Part shown: one piece after another, positions 53,678-63,408 of the stretch
Layout: each line of letters starts with the position of its first letter
Numbering within the stretch: the first letter of the stretch is position 1
Source of the DNA: Phenylobacterium aquaticum
GTDB taxonomy: Bacteria; Pseudomonadota; Alphaproteobacteria; Caulobacterales; Caulobacteraceae
Direction: 5' to 3'
Assembly: GCF_022695515.1 (NCBI RefSeq)
Contig: NZ_JALDPT010000001.1
Coordinates: forward strand, 310,001-374,000
Length of the DNA stretch: 64,000 bases
Notes under the pieces: generated by a model
Seen by the model: only the letters and a program-made list of their open reading frames with translations
Database searches by the model: none
Told to the model about the DNA's origin: nothing
Translations under genes and position numbers: made by a program

Positions 53678-55080
53678 CGGCCGACCTCCTGCTGTTCAAC
53701 GGATTGGGCTTGCGACCTGCCGCGGAGCACGCGGTCCGCGCCGAGAATGACGAAGGGCACGATCGCGGCGACATAGATGTTGTCGACGCCAAAGGGATTG
53801 CCGAGCAGATACCAGGCGGTGGTCGCAACCCCGCTGGCGATCAAGGCGGTCACGGCTGACCTGGGAGACCCCACCAGCGGAAGGAAGACGCCGATCAGGG
53901 CGACGATGGCGATCGACAGCCGCAGGGCGCGGGTGAAGAACGAGAGTTGCAGGATGTGCGGCGCGAAGAAGACGAACAGCAGCGGGGCCAGTCCCACCGC
54001 CAGCGCCACATAGCGGGTCGCCGTCAATTCCTGCTCCGGACCGGGCTTGCGCCAGGGCGCATAGAAGTCGCGCATGACGAGCGCCGTGGTGGCCAGCGCC
54101 ACGGTGCTGACGCTGACCAGCACCGAGGCGACCAGCGACACCGTCACCACCGCCGCGAGGGGCGCGCCCATCTTGGAGATGAACACCGGCAGGGCGAACA
54201 GGCTGTCCATCTGGGGGAAGAGGTAGCGGGCGGCGACGCCGATGAAGGCGAGCGCGAAACCCAGCGGCAGGCAGAACAGCGCAGACAGGAGCACCGAGGT
54301 CCGGGCGGCGGCGGCGTCACGATTGGAGGCGATCGCCTGCACGATGTACTGGGTCGAGAAGATCGCCCCGACCGTGCCCACGATCCAGGCGAAGATGGTC
54401 GGCCCGCCCACGGCGCCGTCGATGGTGAAGTAGTGGGCCGGCAAGGCTTGGGTCATGGGCTGCAGGCCGCCGGTCAGATGCGCGGCGACGGCGACCAGGA
54501 TGGCGATCCCGGCGAGCTTGATCAGGCTGTGCAGCACCGTGACATAGGCGATGCTCTTCAGGCCGCCGAAGACGTAATAGACCGCGCTGAAGGCGGCGAT
54601 GACGAAGGCCGAGACGGTGAGGTTGAGGTGCAGGGCGCTGCTGATCACCGCGGCGCCGCTGAGATAGTTACCCACGTTCACGAGCAGCAGGGCGTAGATC
54701 ATGATGATCGACACCACGATGCGGGTCCCATTGCCGAACCTCTGCTCGATCAGGCCCGAGATGGTGTGCTGGTTCGAATTGTAGATCTGACGGGCGAAGA
54801 ACAGCCCCAGCAGCAGGAAGCCGACAGAGGCGGCGAGCACGGACCAGCCGGCTGCGACGCCCTTTTCGAAGGCCTCCTGCGCCGTCCCCACGGTGGACTT
54901 CGCCCCGATGAATTCGCTCATCAGCAGGACCGCGATCACCACGGCGGGCAAGGCGCGCGAGCCGACCATGAACTGCGCGTTGGTTCGGCTGCGCAGGACG
55001 ATCGCCAAGATGCTGGTCAGCAGGATGTAGAGGGCGACCGATCCGATGATCGTCACGTCGCGCGCCAAGCCCGGATCCAT
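53674..55080 (-). CDS. Sodium:solute symporter (SSS family)
   Basis: A 468-residue secondary transporter with about 13 membrane spans. ARQIYNSNQHTISGLIEQRF and the FGGLKSIAYVTVLHSLIKLA segment are SSS/SLC5 signatures. Substrates of the family are sugars, amino acids and organic anions. It is 54 bp downstream of D-tartrate dehydratase and overlaps the last esterase, so tartrate or another sugar acid is the likeliest cargo. Confidence 0.88.
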   Translation of the reverse strand: MDPGLARDVTIIGSVALYILLTSILAIVLRSRTNAQFMVGSRALPAVVIAVLLMSEFIGAKSTVGTAQEAFEKGVAAGWSVLAASVGFLLLGLFFARQIYNSNQHTISGLIEQRFGNGTRIVVSIIMIYALLLVNVGNYLSGAAVISSALHLNLTVSAFVIAAFSAVYYVFGGLKSIAYVTVLHSLIKLAGIAILVAVAAHLTGGLQPMTQALPAHYFTIDGAVGGPTIFAWIVGTVGAIFSTQYIVQAIASNRDAAAARTSVLLSALFCLPLGFALAFIGVAARYLFPQMDSLFALPVFISKMGAPLAAVVTVSLVASVLVSVSTVALATTALVMRDFYAPWRKPGPEQELTATRYVALAVGLAPLLFVFFAPHILQLSFFTRALRLSIAIVALIGVFLPLVGSPRSAVTALIASGVATTAWYLLGNPFGVDNIYVAAIVPFVILGADRVLRGRSQAQSVEQQEVGR

Positions 55081-55134
55081 GAAACCTCCCTGGGGTCGTC
55101 GACGCGTCGCCGCGTCGCGCCCTCGTCTTGTTGG

Positions 55135-56306
55135 TTATTCGGCCAGGTCGCGCATGACGCGGATCAGGTCCGTCTTGCCCTCGAAACCGATGCCCGGCAG
55201 GTCCGGCATGCGGATGCGACCGGCCTCGACCTTCACCCCGTCCGGGAAGCCGCCATAGGGTTGGAAGAGGTCCGGGTAGCTCTCATTGCCGCCCAGCCCG
55301 AGGCCGGCGGCGATGTTGAGGGACATCTGATGCCCGCCATGGGGAATGCACCGTGACGCCGACCACCCGGCGTTCTCCAGCACCTCCAGCGTCCGCATGT
55401 ACTCGACCAGGCCGTAGGACAGGGCGCAGTCGAACTGCAGCCAGTCGCGGTCGGGTCGCATGCCGCCGTAGCGGATCAGGTTTCGGGCGTCCTGATGGCT
55501 GAACAGGTTCTCGCCGGTCGCCATGGCACCGGGGTAGAATTCCGCCAGCACCGACTGCAGGTGATAGTCGAGGGGATCGCCCGCCTCCTCGTACCAGAAC
55601 AGCGGATAGTCGCGCAGGACCTTGGCGTATTCGATGGCGGTCAGGGTGTCGAAGCGGCCGTTGGCGTCCACGGCCAGCTGAGCGTCGGCGCCGATCTCGG
55701 CCAGGACCGATTCAATGCGCCGGGCGTCGATGGCGAGACTCTCGCCGCCGATCTTCATCTTCACGACATTGTAGCCGCGGTCGATATAGCCGCGCATCTC
55801 GGCGCGCAGGGCGGTATCGTCCTTGCCCGGATAATAGTAGCCGCCGGCGCGTAGACGAAGACCTCGGGATTGGCCTCGCGCCCAGCCCGCTCGGCCAGCA
55901 GCCGGAACAGGGGCTTGCCGGCGATCTTGGCCACCGCGTCCCAGACCGCCATGTCGATGGTGCCGACCGCGACCGAACGCTCGCCGTGGCCGCCCGGCTT
56001 CTCGTTGGTCATCAGGGCTTTCCAGATCCGATGCGGATCCAGGTTCTCGCCGGTGTCGTCGAGCAGGCTTGCCGGATCGGCCTCGCGAATGCGGTCGGCG
56101 AAGCGCTCGCGGATCAGACCGCCCTGGCCGTAGCGGCCGTTCGAGTTGAAGCCGTAGCCCACCACCCGGCGGCCATCGCGCACCACATTGGTGACCACCG
56201 CCACAAGGCTCGCGGTCATTTTGGAGAAGTCGATATAGGCGTTGCGGATGGGAGACGAGATCGGCTTCGTCACTTCGACGATGTCGATGATGCGAGGAGA
56301 GGTCAC
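55135..56306 (-). pseudogene. tarD: D(-)-tartrate dehydratase (enolase superfamily), frameshifted
   Basis: About 390 residues once one base lost near 55845-55855 is restored, giving VFVYAAGGYYYPGKDD. I recognise it as close to the characterised Bradyrhizobium D(-)-tartrate dehydratase: EVTKPISSPIRNAYIDFSKM, NSNGRYGQGGLIRERFADRI, the Lys motif VVKMKIGG, and the His base in CIPHGGHQMSLNIAAG. It dehydrates D-tartrate to oxaloacetate through an enolate with Mg. The gene lies between the SDR and the symporter in a sugar-acid operon. Another acid sugar could be the substrate, but the active-site segments agree with TarD. Confidence 0.88.
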
Positions 56307-56340
56307 AGGTTATCCTTTGAGGTCTCGAAGACGGCGGCCG

Positions 56341-57033
56341 TCACAGGGAGGCGCCGCCGCAGATGAGCAGTTCCTGGCCGGTGATCGCCCCGGCTTCCGG
56401 CGACAGCAGGAACTCGGCGTAGGCGGCGATCTCCTCGGGCGCGATGTAGCGCCCGATCGGCGGGACCACTGGCGCGACCGTGCGGGTGGGGTCAGCCAGC
56501 ATGGCGGTGGCGGTGGCCGCCGGCGCTATGACATTGGCCGTGATCCCGCGGGGGGCGAGCTCTATGGCCCAGGAGCGGACCAGGGCGGTGACAGCCGCCT
56601 TGCAGGCCGCATACTGGCTCTTGCCCGCAGCCCCCGAGCTGGTGCGACTGCCGATCGCCACGAGCCGGCCGCCCGCGGACATGGCCGGGACCAGGCCCTG
56701 GGCCAGCAGCACCAGAGCGCGAACATGCACCGCCCACATGGCCTCGCCGTCGGCGGGGTCGAGGGCGACGAGATCGCCGGTCCGCATGAATCCCGCCGCG
56801 TGGATCAGCGCGTCGACGGGCGGGAGGCTGCGGGTGAAGGCCTGGATCTGGCCGGCGTCCGTCAGATCCAGGACCCGCTCGTCAAGCCCCGGCAAGGGGT
56901 CCGACGAGACGGCCAGGTCCAGACCGATGACCGACCAGCCCGCTCCGACCAGCCGACGCGCGATCGCCGCGCCGATGCCCGAGCGGGCGCCGGTGACCAC
57001 GGCCGTGCGGGGTTCGGTCCTTGGGGCGGGCAT
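56341..57033 (-). CDS. Short-chain dehydrogenase/reductase
   Basis: A 230-residue classical SDR. Cofactor motif TGARSGIG at 14-21, HAAG at 78-81, catalytic Ser in GSRTSSG and Tyr141-x3-Lys145 (YAACK). NADP versus NAD is not settled by the loop (GLDLAV favours NAD). By context it oxidises or reduces a sugar acid feeding the DapA-family lyase or tartrate dehydratase. It is 4 bp after the DapA-family gene. Confidence 0.9.
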   Translation of the reverse strand: MPAPRTEPRTAVVTGARSGIGAAIARRLVGAGWSVIGLDLAVSSDPLPGLDERVLDLTDAGQIQAFTRSLPPVDALIHAAGFMRTGDLVALDPADGEAMWAVHVRALVLLAQGLVPAMSAGGRLVAIGSRTSSGAAGKSQYAACKAAVTALVRSWAIELAPRGITANVIAPAATATAMLADPTRTVAPVVPPIGRYIAPEEIAAYAEFLLSPEAGAITGQELLICGGASL

Positions 57034-57037
57034 GGGC

Positions 57038-57982
57038 TCAGGCCGCGCTGCGCTGGGTGAGACCGGCGCTCACCACCGCAGCCTGGATCCGAGCCAGTTC
57101 GTCCGGCGAGGGGGCGATGGTCGGCGGCCGCACCGTCCCGCGATCGAGAATGCCGGCGGCGGCCATGGCCGCCTTCATGCAGGCGTGGGCCTCGCCCGTT
57201 GGCTCGCCGGCCCCATAGACGGCCTCCTTCAGCGGATCGATCATGCCCTGCAGCCTCATCGCCTCGGCCAGGTCGCCCCGGGCCACGGCGTCGAGCAGGT
57301 CCTGGATCAGGTTCGGGATCAGGGAGGCGAATCCGACGAGCGCGCCATCGACGCCCTGGACCAGGGACGCCAGGAGGTACTCGTCGTGGCAGGTCAGCAG
57401 CGCCTTGTCCGGCGCGACCGCGCGGATCGCCTTCAGGTCGCGGGCGTACTTGTTCATCTCGCGGGTGCCGATCTTGAAGGCGTGGACGTGGTCCAGCCGC
57501 GCGAGCTCCGCCAACAGTTCCGAGGAGAAGGAGGACCGGGTCCAGGCCGGATAGACGTGGACCACAAGCGGGAGCCGGGACGCCTCGCCGATCGCATTGA
57601 AATAGTCGAGCACGTGCTGGGGCCGGAACCCGAAGCGAAGCCAGTGGTGCGGCGGCATGATGTCGAGCGCCGACACGCCCGCCTGCTTGGCGAGCAGGGC
57701 CTGCTCGACGGCGTCGGTGATCCCTTCGCAGACGATCGAAGAGATGACCGGCACGCGGCCATCAACAGCCTCAACGGTGATCCGCGACACCTCCACCCGT
57801 TCGGCCGGCGTCAGGGAGAAGACCTCGCCGGTGTGCCCGTTGGTCATCAGGGCCTTGATGCCCCGCTGCGAGGCCAGCCAGCGCGCGAACCGCGTCAGGC
57901 CAGGGGCGTCGATGCTGAAGTCGTCGTTGAAGGGAACGGCGATCGCAGGGATCAGACCCTTGAGGTCGAGCGAGTGGGGCAC
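57038..57982 (-). CDS. DapA-family (dihydrodipicolinate synthase/N-acetylneuraminate lyase) protein
   Basis: A 314-residue class I aldolase-type lyase. The Schiff-base Lys170 lies in HAFKIGTREM, Tyr144 in VVHVYPAWTR, and the GTTGE-type motif is NGHTGEVFSL. The His/Thr variant and the context with tartrate dehydratase indicate a sugar-acid aldolase or dehydratase (KDG aldolase, KDPG-type or 5-keto-4-deoxyglucarate dehydratase) more than lysine biosynthesis. It lies 23 bp after the IclR gene and 4 bp before the SDR. Confidence 0.87.
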   Translation of the reverse strand: MPHSLDLKGLIPAIAVPFNDDFSIDAPGLTRFARWLASQRGIKALMTNGHTGEVFSLTPAERVEVSRITVEAVDGRVPVISSIVCEGITDAVEQALLAKQAGVSALDIMPPHHWLRFGFRPQHVLDYFNAIGEASRLPLVVHVYPAWTRSSFSSELLAELARLDHVHAFKIGTREMNKYARDLKAIRAVAPDKALLTCHDEYLLASLVQGVDGALVGFASLIPNLIQDLLDAVARGDLAEAMRLQGMIDPLKEAVYGAGEPTGEAHACMKAAMAAAGILDRGTVRPPTIAPSPDELARIQAAVVSAGLTQRSAA

Positions 57983-58005
57983 GGGTGAGGACTCCTAACG
58001 GGGGT

Positions 58006-58809
58006 TCAGGTGATAGATCGGTGCGCGGCCATGCCGCCCGCGGCGCGGAGCGCCTCGGAGAGACGGGCGGCCGCGTCGCAGGTGAGCGGGGCCGCTTCGT
58101 CGATGAACTCTTCAAGGGTGCGTCCGAAGGCGGGCGCGGCGGCGCTGATGGCGGCGATCGGCACGCCGTCGACATCGGTGATCGGCGCCGCGATGACCCT
58201 CAGGCCGGTCACTGTCTCCTGGTCGGAAATCGCGTAGCCGACATTGGCCGCATGCGCGGTCTTGGCCAGGATCTCATCGACGTCGACGATGGTCCGATCG
58301 GTCAGGCGGCGGGGCGGCGCGGATTCCAGAATGGCGCGCTGCGCCTCGGGCGGCATGCGCGACAGGATCGCCCGGCCGATGGCGGAGGAGAAGGCGGGGA
58401 CCCGGTTGCCCACCCGGATATCGACCGCCAACCGCTCGAGGCCGGCCTGGATCCGCTCGATATAGACCACCTCGTGGCCATCCAGCACGCCGATGGAGGC
58501 CGCCTCGATCCGGTCGCTGATGATCGCGCGCAGAAAGGGTCGGCCCAGGCTTCGCAGGTCGGACCGGGCGATGGCGTTGAAGCCGAGCTCCAGGCATTTG
58601 AACGTGAGGCGGAAGCGCCGGGTGTCCTGGATGCGCTCCACATAGCCCAGCATGACCAGGGTGTTCAGCAGCCGGAAGGCGGTGGCGTTGTCGAGCTTGG
58701 CCGCCCGCGCGATGTCGGCCAACACCATCTCGCAGGAATCCGGTCCGAAGGCCTGAAGCACCGAGAAGGCCTTCACCACCGATTTCACAATGTTCTTCTC
58801 ATCCACCAT
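58006..58809 (-). CDS. IclR family transcriptional regulator
   Basis: A 267-residue regulator. N-terminal winged helix at about residues 10-70 (NIVKSVVKAFSVLQAFGPDS, then ADIARAAKLDNATAFRLLNT). The C-terminal GAF-like effector domain has RLAVDIRVGNRVPAFSSAIG and an SDQETVTGLRVIAAPI segment. PcaR/KdgR-like members control aromatic-acid or sugar-acid pathways. It lies inside the minus-strand operon, and the 22-bp palindrome upstream of the TBDR (63409-63430) is a plausible target. Confidence 0.92.
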   Translation of the reverse strand: MVDEKNIVKSVVKAFSVLQAFGPDSCEMVLADIARAAKLDNATAFRLLNTLVMLGYVERIQDTRRFRLTFKCLELGFNAIARSDLRSLGRPFLRAIISDRIEAASIGVLDGHEVVYIERIQAGLERLAVDIRVGNRVPAFSSAIGRAILSRMPPEAQRAILESAPPRRLTDRTIVDVDEILAKTAHAANVGYAISDQETVTGLRVIAAPITDVDGVPIAAISAAAPAFGRTLEEFIDEAAPLTCDAAARLSEALRAAGGMAAHRSIT

Positions 58810-58876
58810 GGTCGCCCTCGATCCTCATGTCCGTCCGCCCCCTGGGAGCGTCGGAGCCTCTCCTGTGTCAGGGGCG

Positions 58877-60478
58877 CTATTTGGCGTGGTTTTCGAAGAA
58901 GTTGAAAATCTCTGGCAGGGCCCGGTCGTAGGCGCTGGAGTGGGTTCCGCCTGAGACTTCCAGATAGATCGGGCTGACGCCGGCCGCGCGAAGGGTCGCA
59001 AGGGAGGCGCGAACCCGATCCAGCATGCCGAGTTCGTCGCGATCGCCGACCACGGCGAAGATGGGGGTCTTGGCCAGCCCCGGCGCATCTTCGGGCAGGA
59101 CACCGCCATAGGCGCCCGGCGCGAGCGCCGCCCAGAGCTCCGGATGTTGTCCGCCGATCCACCATGTGCCGCCGCCGCCCATGGAATTGCCGGTCAGGTA
59201 GCGGCGGTGCGGATCGATATTGTATTCCGCCTCCACCAGCTCGGTGACCCGCAGCACATCGAGCTCGCTGCGGTGCTTGCGTTCGTCCTGGTCGCCGGCG
59301 ATCGCACGGCTGAAGCCGCGCTGCGAGCCGTAGGCGCTGTTCAGTCGGTAGCCGAGCGGCGCGACGACGACGAAGCCGTGGCGATCCGCCAGCTTCTGCA
59401 TTTGAGCGTCATTGCGCCCCAGCATGTTGGTCTCATCGAGGTTGGCGCCGTGCAGCGCCACCACCAGCGGCCATTTGCGATCCGGGGTCCAGGCGCTGGG
59501 TGCGAACACCTGGTAGGGCACGAGTTCGCCAGTCTCGGCGAACCGGTAGGCGCGGTTCTGCAGCCCCTTGGCCTGCCAGACGTCGTCGCGCCCCGCCTTG
59601 AGGTCAGCGACGATCTTCTGGGACCGGCTGATCGCGGCCGGGAAATCATAGGACACGATCTCACGCGCGCCGGCGTTGAGCGCCTTGGCCAGGGCGAAGG
59701 GATATTCCGCAATGGCCTTGGCCGGCTCATGTCCGCTGATCGACGCAAGGTCGGCTTTCAGCGCCGTGGCCCGCCGATCGAGATCGCGCACCAGATAAAT
59801 GGGCTGGACCAGGCGGCCGGTCGTATTCGGCCCCGCGGAAATCGTGGCCACCAGCAGATAGGCGCCGTCCGGAGCGTCCTTCAGGGAGATCGGGATCGAT
59901 TTCGGCGGCTGGGCGCCCAGCCGCCCGGTCGCAACGGTCCGGATGCGGGCGCCGAGCTTCGGCGTGGCGGAGGTCGTGGGCTCGCTGGAATAGAGATCGA
60001 TCACATAGGTTGCGCCCCGCGCCGCCGCGGGGACGGGATAGGCCGCCTCGAAGGTCAGCGGATCGCCCTTCCCTGTCCAGACTGGGGCAGGCGACCGAAG
60101 CGCCAAGGCGCCGAGGAGCTCCTGTCCCGGCGTCCAGGCCTGGCCGGTCAGGAGGGCCACGGCGCGCCAGACGGTCCGGCGCGCCTCAGGGGGCTTTTCC
60201 CCTTCCGCCTGCCGACTGAGCGCATCGACCTGGGCCGCGACCTCAGGCGAGACCCCCGGAGCGGCCCGCAGCTGGCTGACGGTCTGGGCCAGCACCGACA
60301 TCGGCGGGCGGAAGGCCAGGCGCCAGGCCGCCGCCTGCTGCACCTGGGCCGCCTTGGCGGAAGTTTCGTAGTCCACCAGGGCGGACTGGGCCGTGGCCAC
60401 CGTCGCCGTCGCAAGGACGGCGACGGCGACCAGGGCCGCGCCCGCTCTCCACCGGTGTATCAGCTGAGATCCGGACAT
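58877..60478 (-). CDS. Exported alpha/beta hydrolase, esterase/PHB-depolymerase-like
   Basis: A 533-residue protein with an N-terminal hydrophobic segment (AGAALVAVAVLATATVATA) acting as signal peptide or anchor. The first about 310 residues are unassigned. The C-terminal alpha/beta hydrolase domain has RKWPLVVALHGANLDETNML, the nucleophile elbow YLTGNSMGGGGTWW, and GDRDELGM with a terminal His (GGTHSSAYDRALPEIFNF). It matches the feruloyl-esterase/PHB-depolymerase-type family. It starts 6 bp after the TBDR stop. The likely job is release of an acid from an ester in the periplasm. Confidence 0.85.
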   Translation of the reverse strand: MSGSQLIHRWRAGAALVAVAVLATATVATAQSALVDYETSAKAAQVQQAAAWRLAFRPPMSVLAQTVSQLRAAPGVSPEVAAQVDALSRQAEGEKPPEARRTVWRAVALLTGQAWTPGQELLGALALRSPAPVWTGKGDPLTFEAAYPVPAAARGATYVIDLYSSEPTTSATPKLGARIRTVATGRLGAQPPKSIPISLKDAPDGAYLLVATISAGPNTTGRLVQPIYLVRDLDRRATALKADLASISGHEPAKAIAEYPFALAKALNAGAREIVSYDFPAAISRSQKIVADLKAGRDDVWQAKGLQNRAYRFAETGELVPYQVFAPSAWTPDRKWPLVVALHGANLDETNMLGRNDAQMQKLADRHGFVVVAPLGYRLNSAYGSQRGFSRAIAGDQDERKHRSELDVLRVTELVEAEYNIDPHRRYLTGNSMGGGGTWWIGGQHPELWAALAPGAYGGVLPEDAPGLAKTPIFAVVGDRDELGMLDRVRASLATLRAAGVSPIYLEVSGGTHSSAYDRALPEIFNFFENHAK

Positions 60479-60484
60479 GGCGGC

Positions 60485-63376
60485 CTAGAACCCGAACCGC
60501 AGGCCGAGCTTGAAGGTCCGTCCGACATAGTCGTACGGATTGCCGCCCAGATTGATGGCCGCGATCGCATAGGCCGGCGGATTGGTGTCGAACAGGTTGT
60601 TGGCGTTGGCGAAGACCTGGTATCGGCGCTCGCCGACCTTGAAGTCGTAGGTCCCGTTCAGGTTCACATAGGCCAGAGCCGGGTAGACGTTCTTGTTGAT
60701 GCTGTTGGACAGGGTCGGCGAATAGCCGGCCTCGCCGGGGCCGATGAACAGCGCCGAATAGCGGATGTCCGAGAAGGCGCGGACCTGGACGCCCACGGTG
60801 AACGGATCCAGCCGGTAGTTGAAATAGGCCGATCCGACCCATTTCGGCGAGCCGCCCTGGACGCCCGCGTTATCGACGGTCACGCCGCTCGGGCCGGGCC
60901 GGTCCGTGGTCTTCAGGTGTCGCAGATTGGTCGCGAAGACGGTCATGTCGACCGAGCCCGGCAGGTGCAGGGCGCTGAGATCGGTCCGATAGCCGACCTC
61001 GTAGTCGACCCCTTCGGTCTCCAGGACCGACTGGTTGAAGGGCTGCACGAAGACCTTGGCGATGCCGAAGCTCGAGCTGTCGAACTGGATCGCGGAGCAA
61101 TAGCTCTGAACGCCCTGATAGCAGCGGGCCAGGATATCCGTGGCCGAGACCGAGGCGATCACGTCATTGACCTTGATCTTGTAGTAGTCGACCGACAGAC
61201 GGGCCCCGGGAAGGAAGCCGGTCCGGCCCTGGAAGGTCCCGCCGACCGCGAAGGTGTCGGCTTCCTCCGCCTTCAGATCGGGATTACCGACCGTCTGCAC
61301 GGGAAGGCGCGCCGACTGTCCGTTGAACGGATTGACGAAGGACCCCGTCGCGGAGATGCCGCCGACCAGGAACAGGTCCGACAGGGACGGCGCGCGAATG
61401 TCGCGCGAGCGGGTCGCCCGCAGGCGGACACCCTCGATCGGCTCATAGGTTCCGCCGATTTTCCAGGTCGTGACCTGACCGCTGATCTTGTAGTCGGTGG
61501 CGCGCACGGCGCCGTTCAGGCCCAGCGAACGGACCAGGGGCAGGTCCGCCAGCAGCGGAACCTCGACCTCCAGATAGGCTTCCTTGACCGTCTCCCGGCC
61601 GCCATAGGACTTGTTGTTGCCGGAGGAATAGAGGCCCTGCTGCTGAAGGGCGTCGGCCGTCTGCCTCAGGCTGTCGCGGCGATATTCCGCGCCCGCGGCG
61701 AAGGAGACCGGGCCCGCGGGCAGATCGAACAACTGGCCGTTCAGGTCGAAGGCCAGGTCGTGCCGGAGCATCTGGTCCTTGGTGTACTCGATGCCCGCCA
61801 CATAGGCCCGCGCGGCGGCCGAGGGGGCCCCTGTCCCGAACGGGTTCAGCGGGACGCAGCCCGGCTGCACATTGGCGACGGTGATGGTGTTGGTCAGCCG
61901 GTTCGCGGCGAAGTTGGGGTTGGTGGCGAGCGAGCCGCAGACGATGTTTCCGGTGGCGTCGACGACGGCGTATTCGGCCGCGGCGAGATTGGCCTCGCGG
62001 GTGCCATAGACCTGGGAATCGATCAGCGACTTGCCGTAGCCATAGGTGAGGTTCCAGTTGAACTTCTGGAACACCTTGCCCTTCAGGCCGGCCGAGGCCT
62101 GGATCGTCTCATAGGTGTTGTCGCCCGTGGTCCCGAGCCATTCGGTGTCCACCCGGCCCATGTCGAACTGGGTGATGTTGTTGGCCGCCATAAGGGCCTT
62201 CATCGCGGCCGGCAGATAGGGGTTGGTGGCCAGGATCGTGACGGTCGGCGTCTGGTGATATTGCGACTTGGTGAAGACGTTGCTGGTCGCATAGCCCGCC
62301 TGGAAGAAGGCGGTGGTGTCCTGGTTGATGTCGTAGGTGGCCTTGGCCATCGACGAGAACTGCTCGAGCGGCTGCTTGAGCTGCCACTGGGCCAAGGGCG
62401 TGGCGATGTGGTTGCTCGACGAGTTGATCATCAGATTGCCGAACACCGGCCCGCGCACGAGCTTGGTGGTGCTGCCGTCCGCGTTGAACGAGAGCTGGTT
62501 CAAGACCGTCGAGGTCGCGCCCGTCGCGGTCTTGGCCGTATTGATCACGCCGCCCGGCGTCTGGGTCGCATATTCGACGCCCTCGGCCCAACCGAAGGCC
62601 GGCGTCCCGGCGGCGCGCGTCGCGCCGAATGAGATCGGCGTGCCGGAGTTGCCAGGCTCAACGGCGGCCCAGTCGCGGGTATAGATGTTCCCGATGCCGT
62701 CGTTCTTGTTGTAGTCGGCGCCGACCACGACCTGGAGCCGGTCGTTGAGCAGGCGGAAGCCGTCGGCGAGGCTGACCCCGATCTCCTTGTTGTCGCCCTG
62801 CGAGGACTGGCCGGCATAGACCGCGCCCTGCAGCTGGTCGATCCGATCCTTCAGCACGAAATTCACGACGCCGGAGACCGCGTCCGAGCCGTAGGCCGCG
62901 GAGGCCCCGCCCGTGACCACCTCAACGCGCTTGATCAGCTCGAGCGGGATGATGCTGGTGCTGGTCGTCGCCGAGGAGTTGGTCGGCACGGGCCGCTGGC
63001 CGTCGATCAACAGAAGGGTCCGCTGCGACCCCAGGCCGCGCAGGTTGGCGAGGCTCTGGCCGGTCGAGATGGAGCCGGCGTTCCGCTGAACCTGGTTCGG
63101 CCCAGACGAGGGCCGGAAGGCCGGAAGCTGGTTCAGGATGTCGTCCGCCGACGAGGGCGCCGTCTGCTTGATCTGCTCGGTCCCCAGCACCGTGAGCGGG
63201 GTGGGCGAGGTCATTCCGGAATTCTGGATCCGCGTCCCGGTCACCACGACCTCGTCGACCGTGGTCACCGCCGGCTTGGCTGCGGCCGTTTGGGCCGCGG
63301 CGCCCTGCGCACCGGACAGGAGAGCGAGCGCGCTCGCGCCGCTGACCCAAAACGCCGCCCTTGCAGAAATTGTCAT
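60485..63376 (-). CDS. TonB-dependent outer-membrane receptor
   Basis: A 963-residue TBDR with a signal peptide (LALLSGAQGAAAQTAAA) and plug start VDEVVVTGTRIQNSGMTSPT. NLRGLGSQRTLLLIDGQRPV and IKRVEVVTGGASAAYGSDAV are plug signatures of the long RIQ-type receptors common in Caulobacterales and sphingomonads. The barrel ends TFKLGLRFGF. It is the first gene of the eight-gene minus-strand operon ending at 52593 and probably admits the ester or sugar-acid substrate. A strong palindrome lies upstream. Confidence 0.94.
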   Translation of the reverse strand: MTISARAAFWVSGASALALLSGAQGAAAQTAAAKPAVTTVDEVVVTGTRIQNSGMTSPTPLTVLGTEQIKQTAPSSADDILNQLPAFRPSSGPNQVQRNAGSISTGQSLANLRGLGSQRTLLLIDGQRPVPTNSSATTSTSIIPLELIKRVEVVTGGASAAYGSDAVSGVVNFVLKDRIDQLQGAVYAGQSSQGDNKEIGVSLADGFRLLNDRLQVVVGADYNKNDGIGNIYTRDWAAVEPGNSGTPISFGATRAAGTPAFGWAEGVEYATQTPGGVINTAKTATGATSTVLNQLSFNADGSTTKLVRGPVFGNLMINSSSNHIATPLAQWQLKQPLEQFSSMAKATYDINQDTTAFFQAGYATSNVFTKSQYHQTPTVTILATNPYLPAAMKALMAANNITQFDMGRVDTEWLGTTGDNTYETIQASAGLKGKVFQKFNWNLTYGYGKSLIDSQVYGTREANLAAAEYAVVDATGNIVCGSLATNPNFAANRLTNTITVANVQPGCVPLNPFGTGAPSAAARAYVAGIEYTKDQMLRHDLAFDLNGQLFDLPAGPVSFAAGAEYRRDSLRQTADALQQQGLYSSGNNKSYGGRETVKEAYLEVEVPLLADLPLVRSLGLNGAVRATDYKISGQVTTWKIGGTYEPIEGVRLRATRSRDIRAPSLSDLFLVGGISATGSFVNPFNGQSARLPVQTVGNPDLKAEEADTFAVGGTFQGRTGFLPGARLSVDYYKIKVNDVIASVSATDILARCYQGVQSYCSAIQFDSSSFGIAKVFVQPFNQSVLETEGVDYEVGYRTDLSALHLPGSVDMTVFATNLRHLKTTDRPGPSGVTVDNAGVQGGSPKWVGSAYFNYRLDPFTVGVQVRAFSDIRYSALFIGPGEAGYSPTLSNSINKNVYPALAYVNLNGTYDFKVGERRYQVFANANNLFDTNPPAYAIAAINLGGNPYDYVGRTFKLGLRFGF

Positions 63377-63408
63377 TGTGTCTCCTCCCCAGAGATCGTA
63401 TTGTTCGG

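Noticed and set aside
59144..62632. 1162-codon plus-strand ORF
   Set aside because: It is antisense to the esterase and TBDR genes, with His/Arg/Gly/Asp-rich low-information sequence typical of GC-rich shadow frames; no domain is recognisable.
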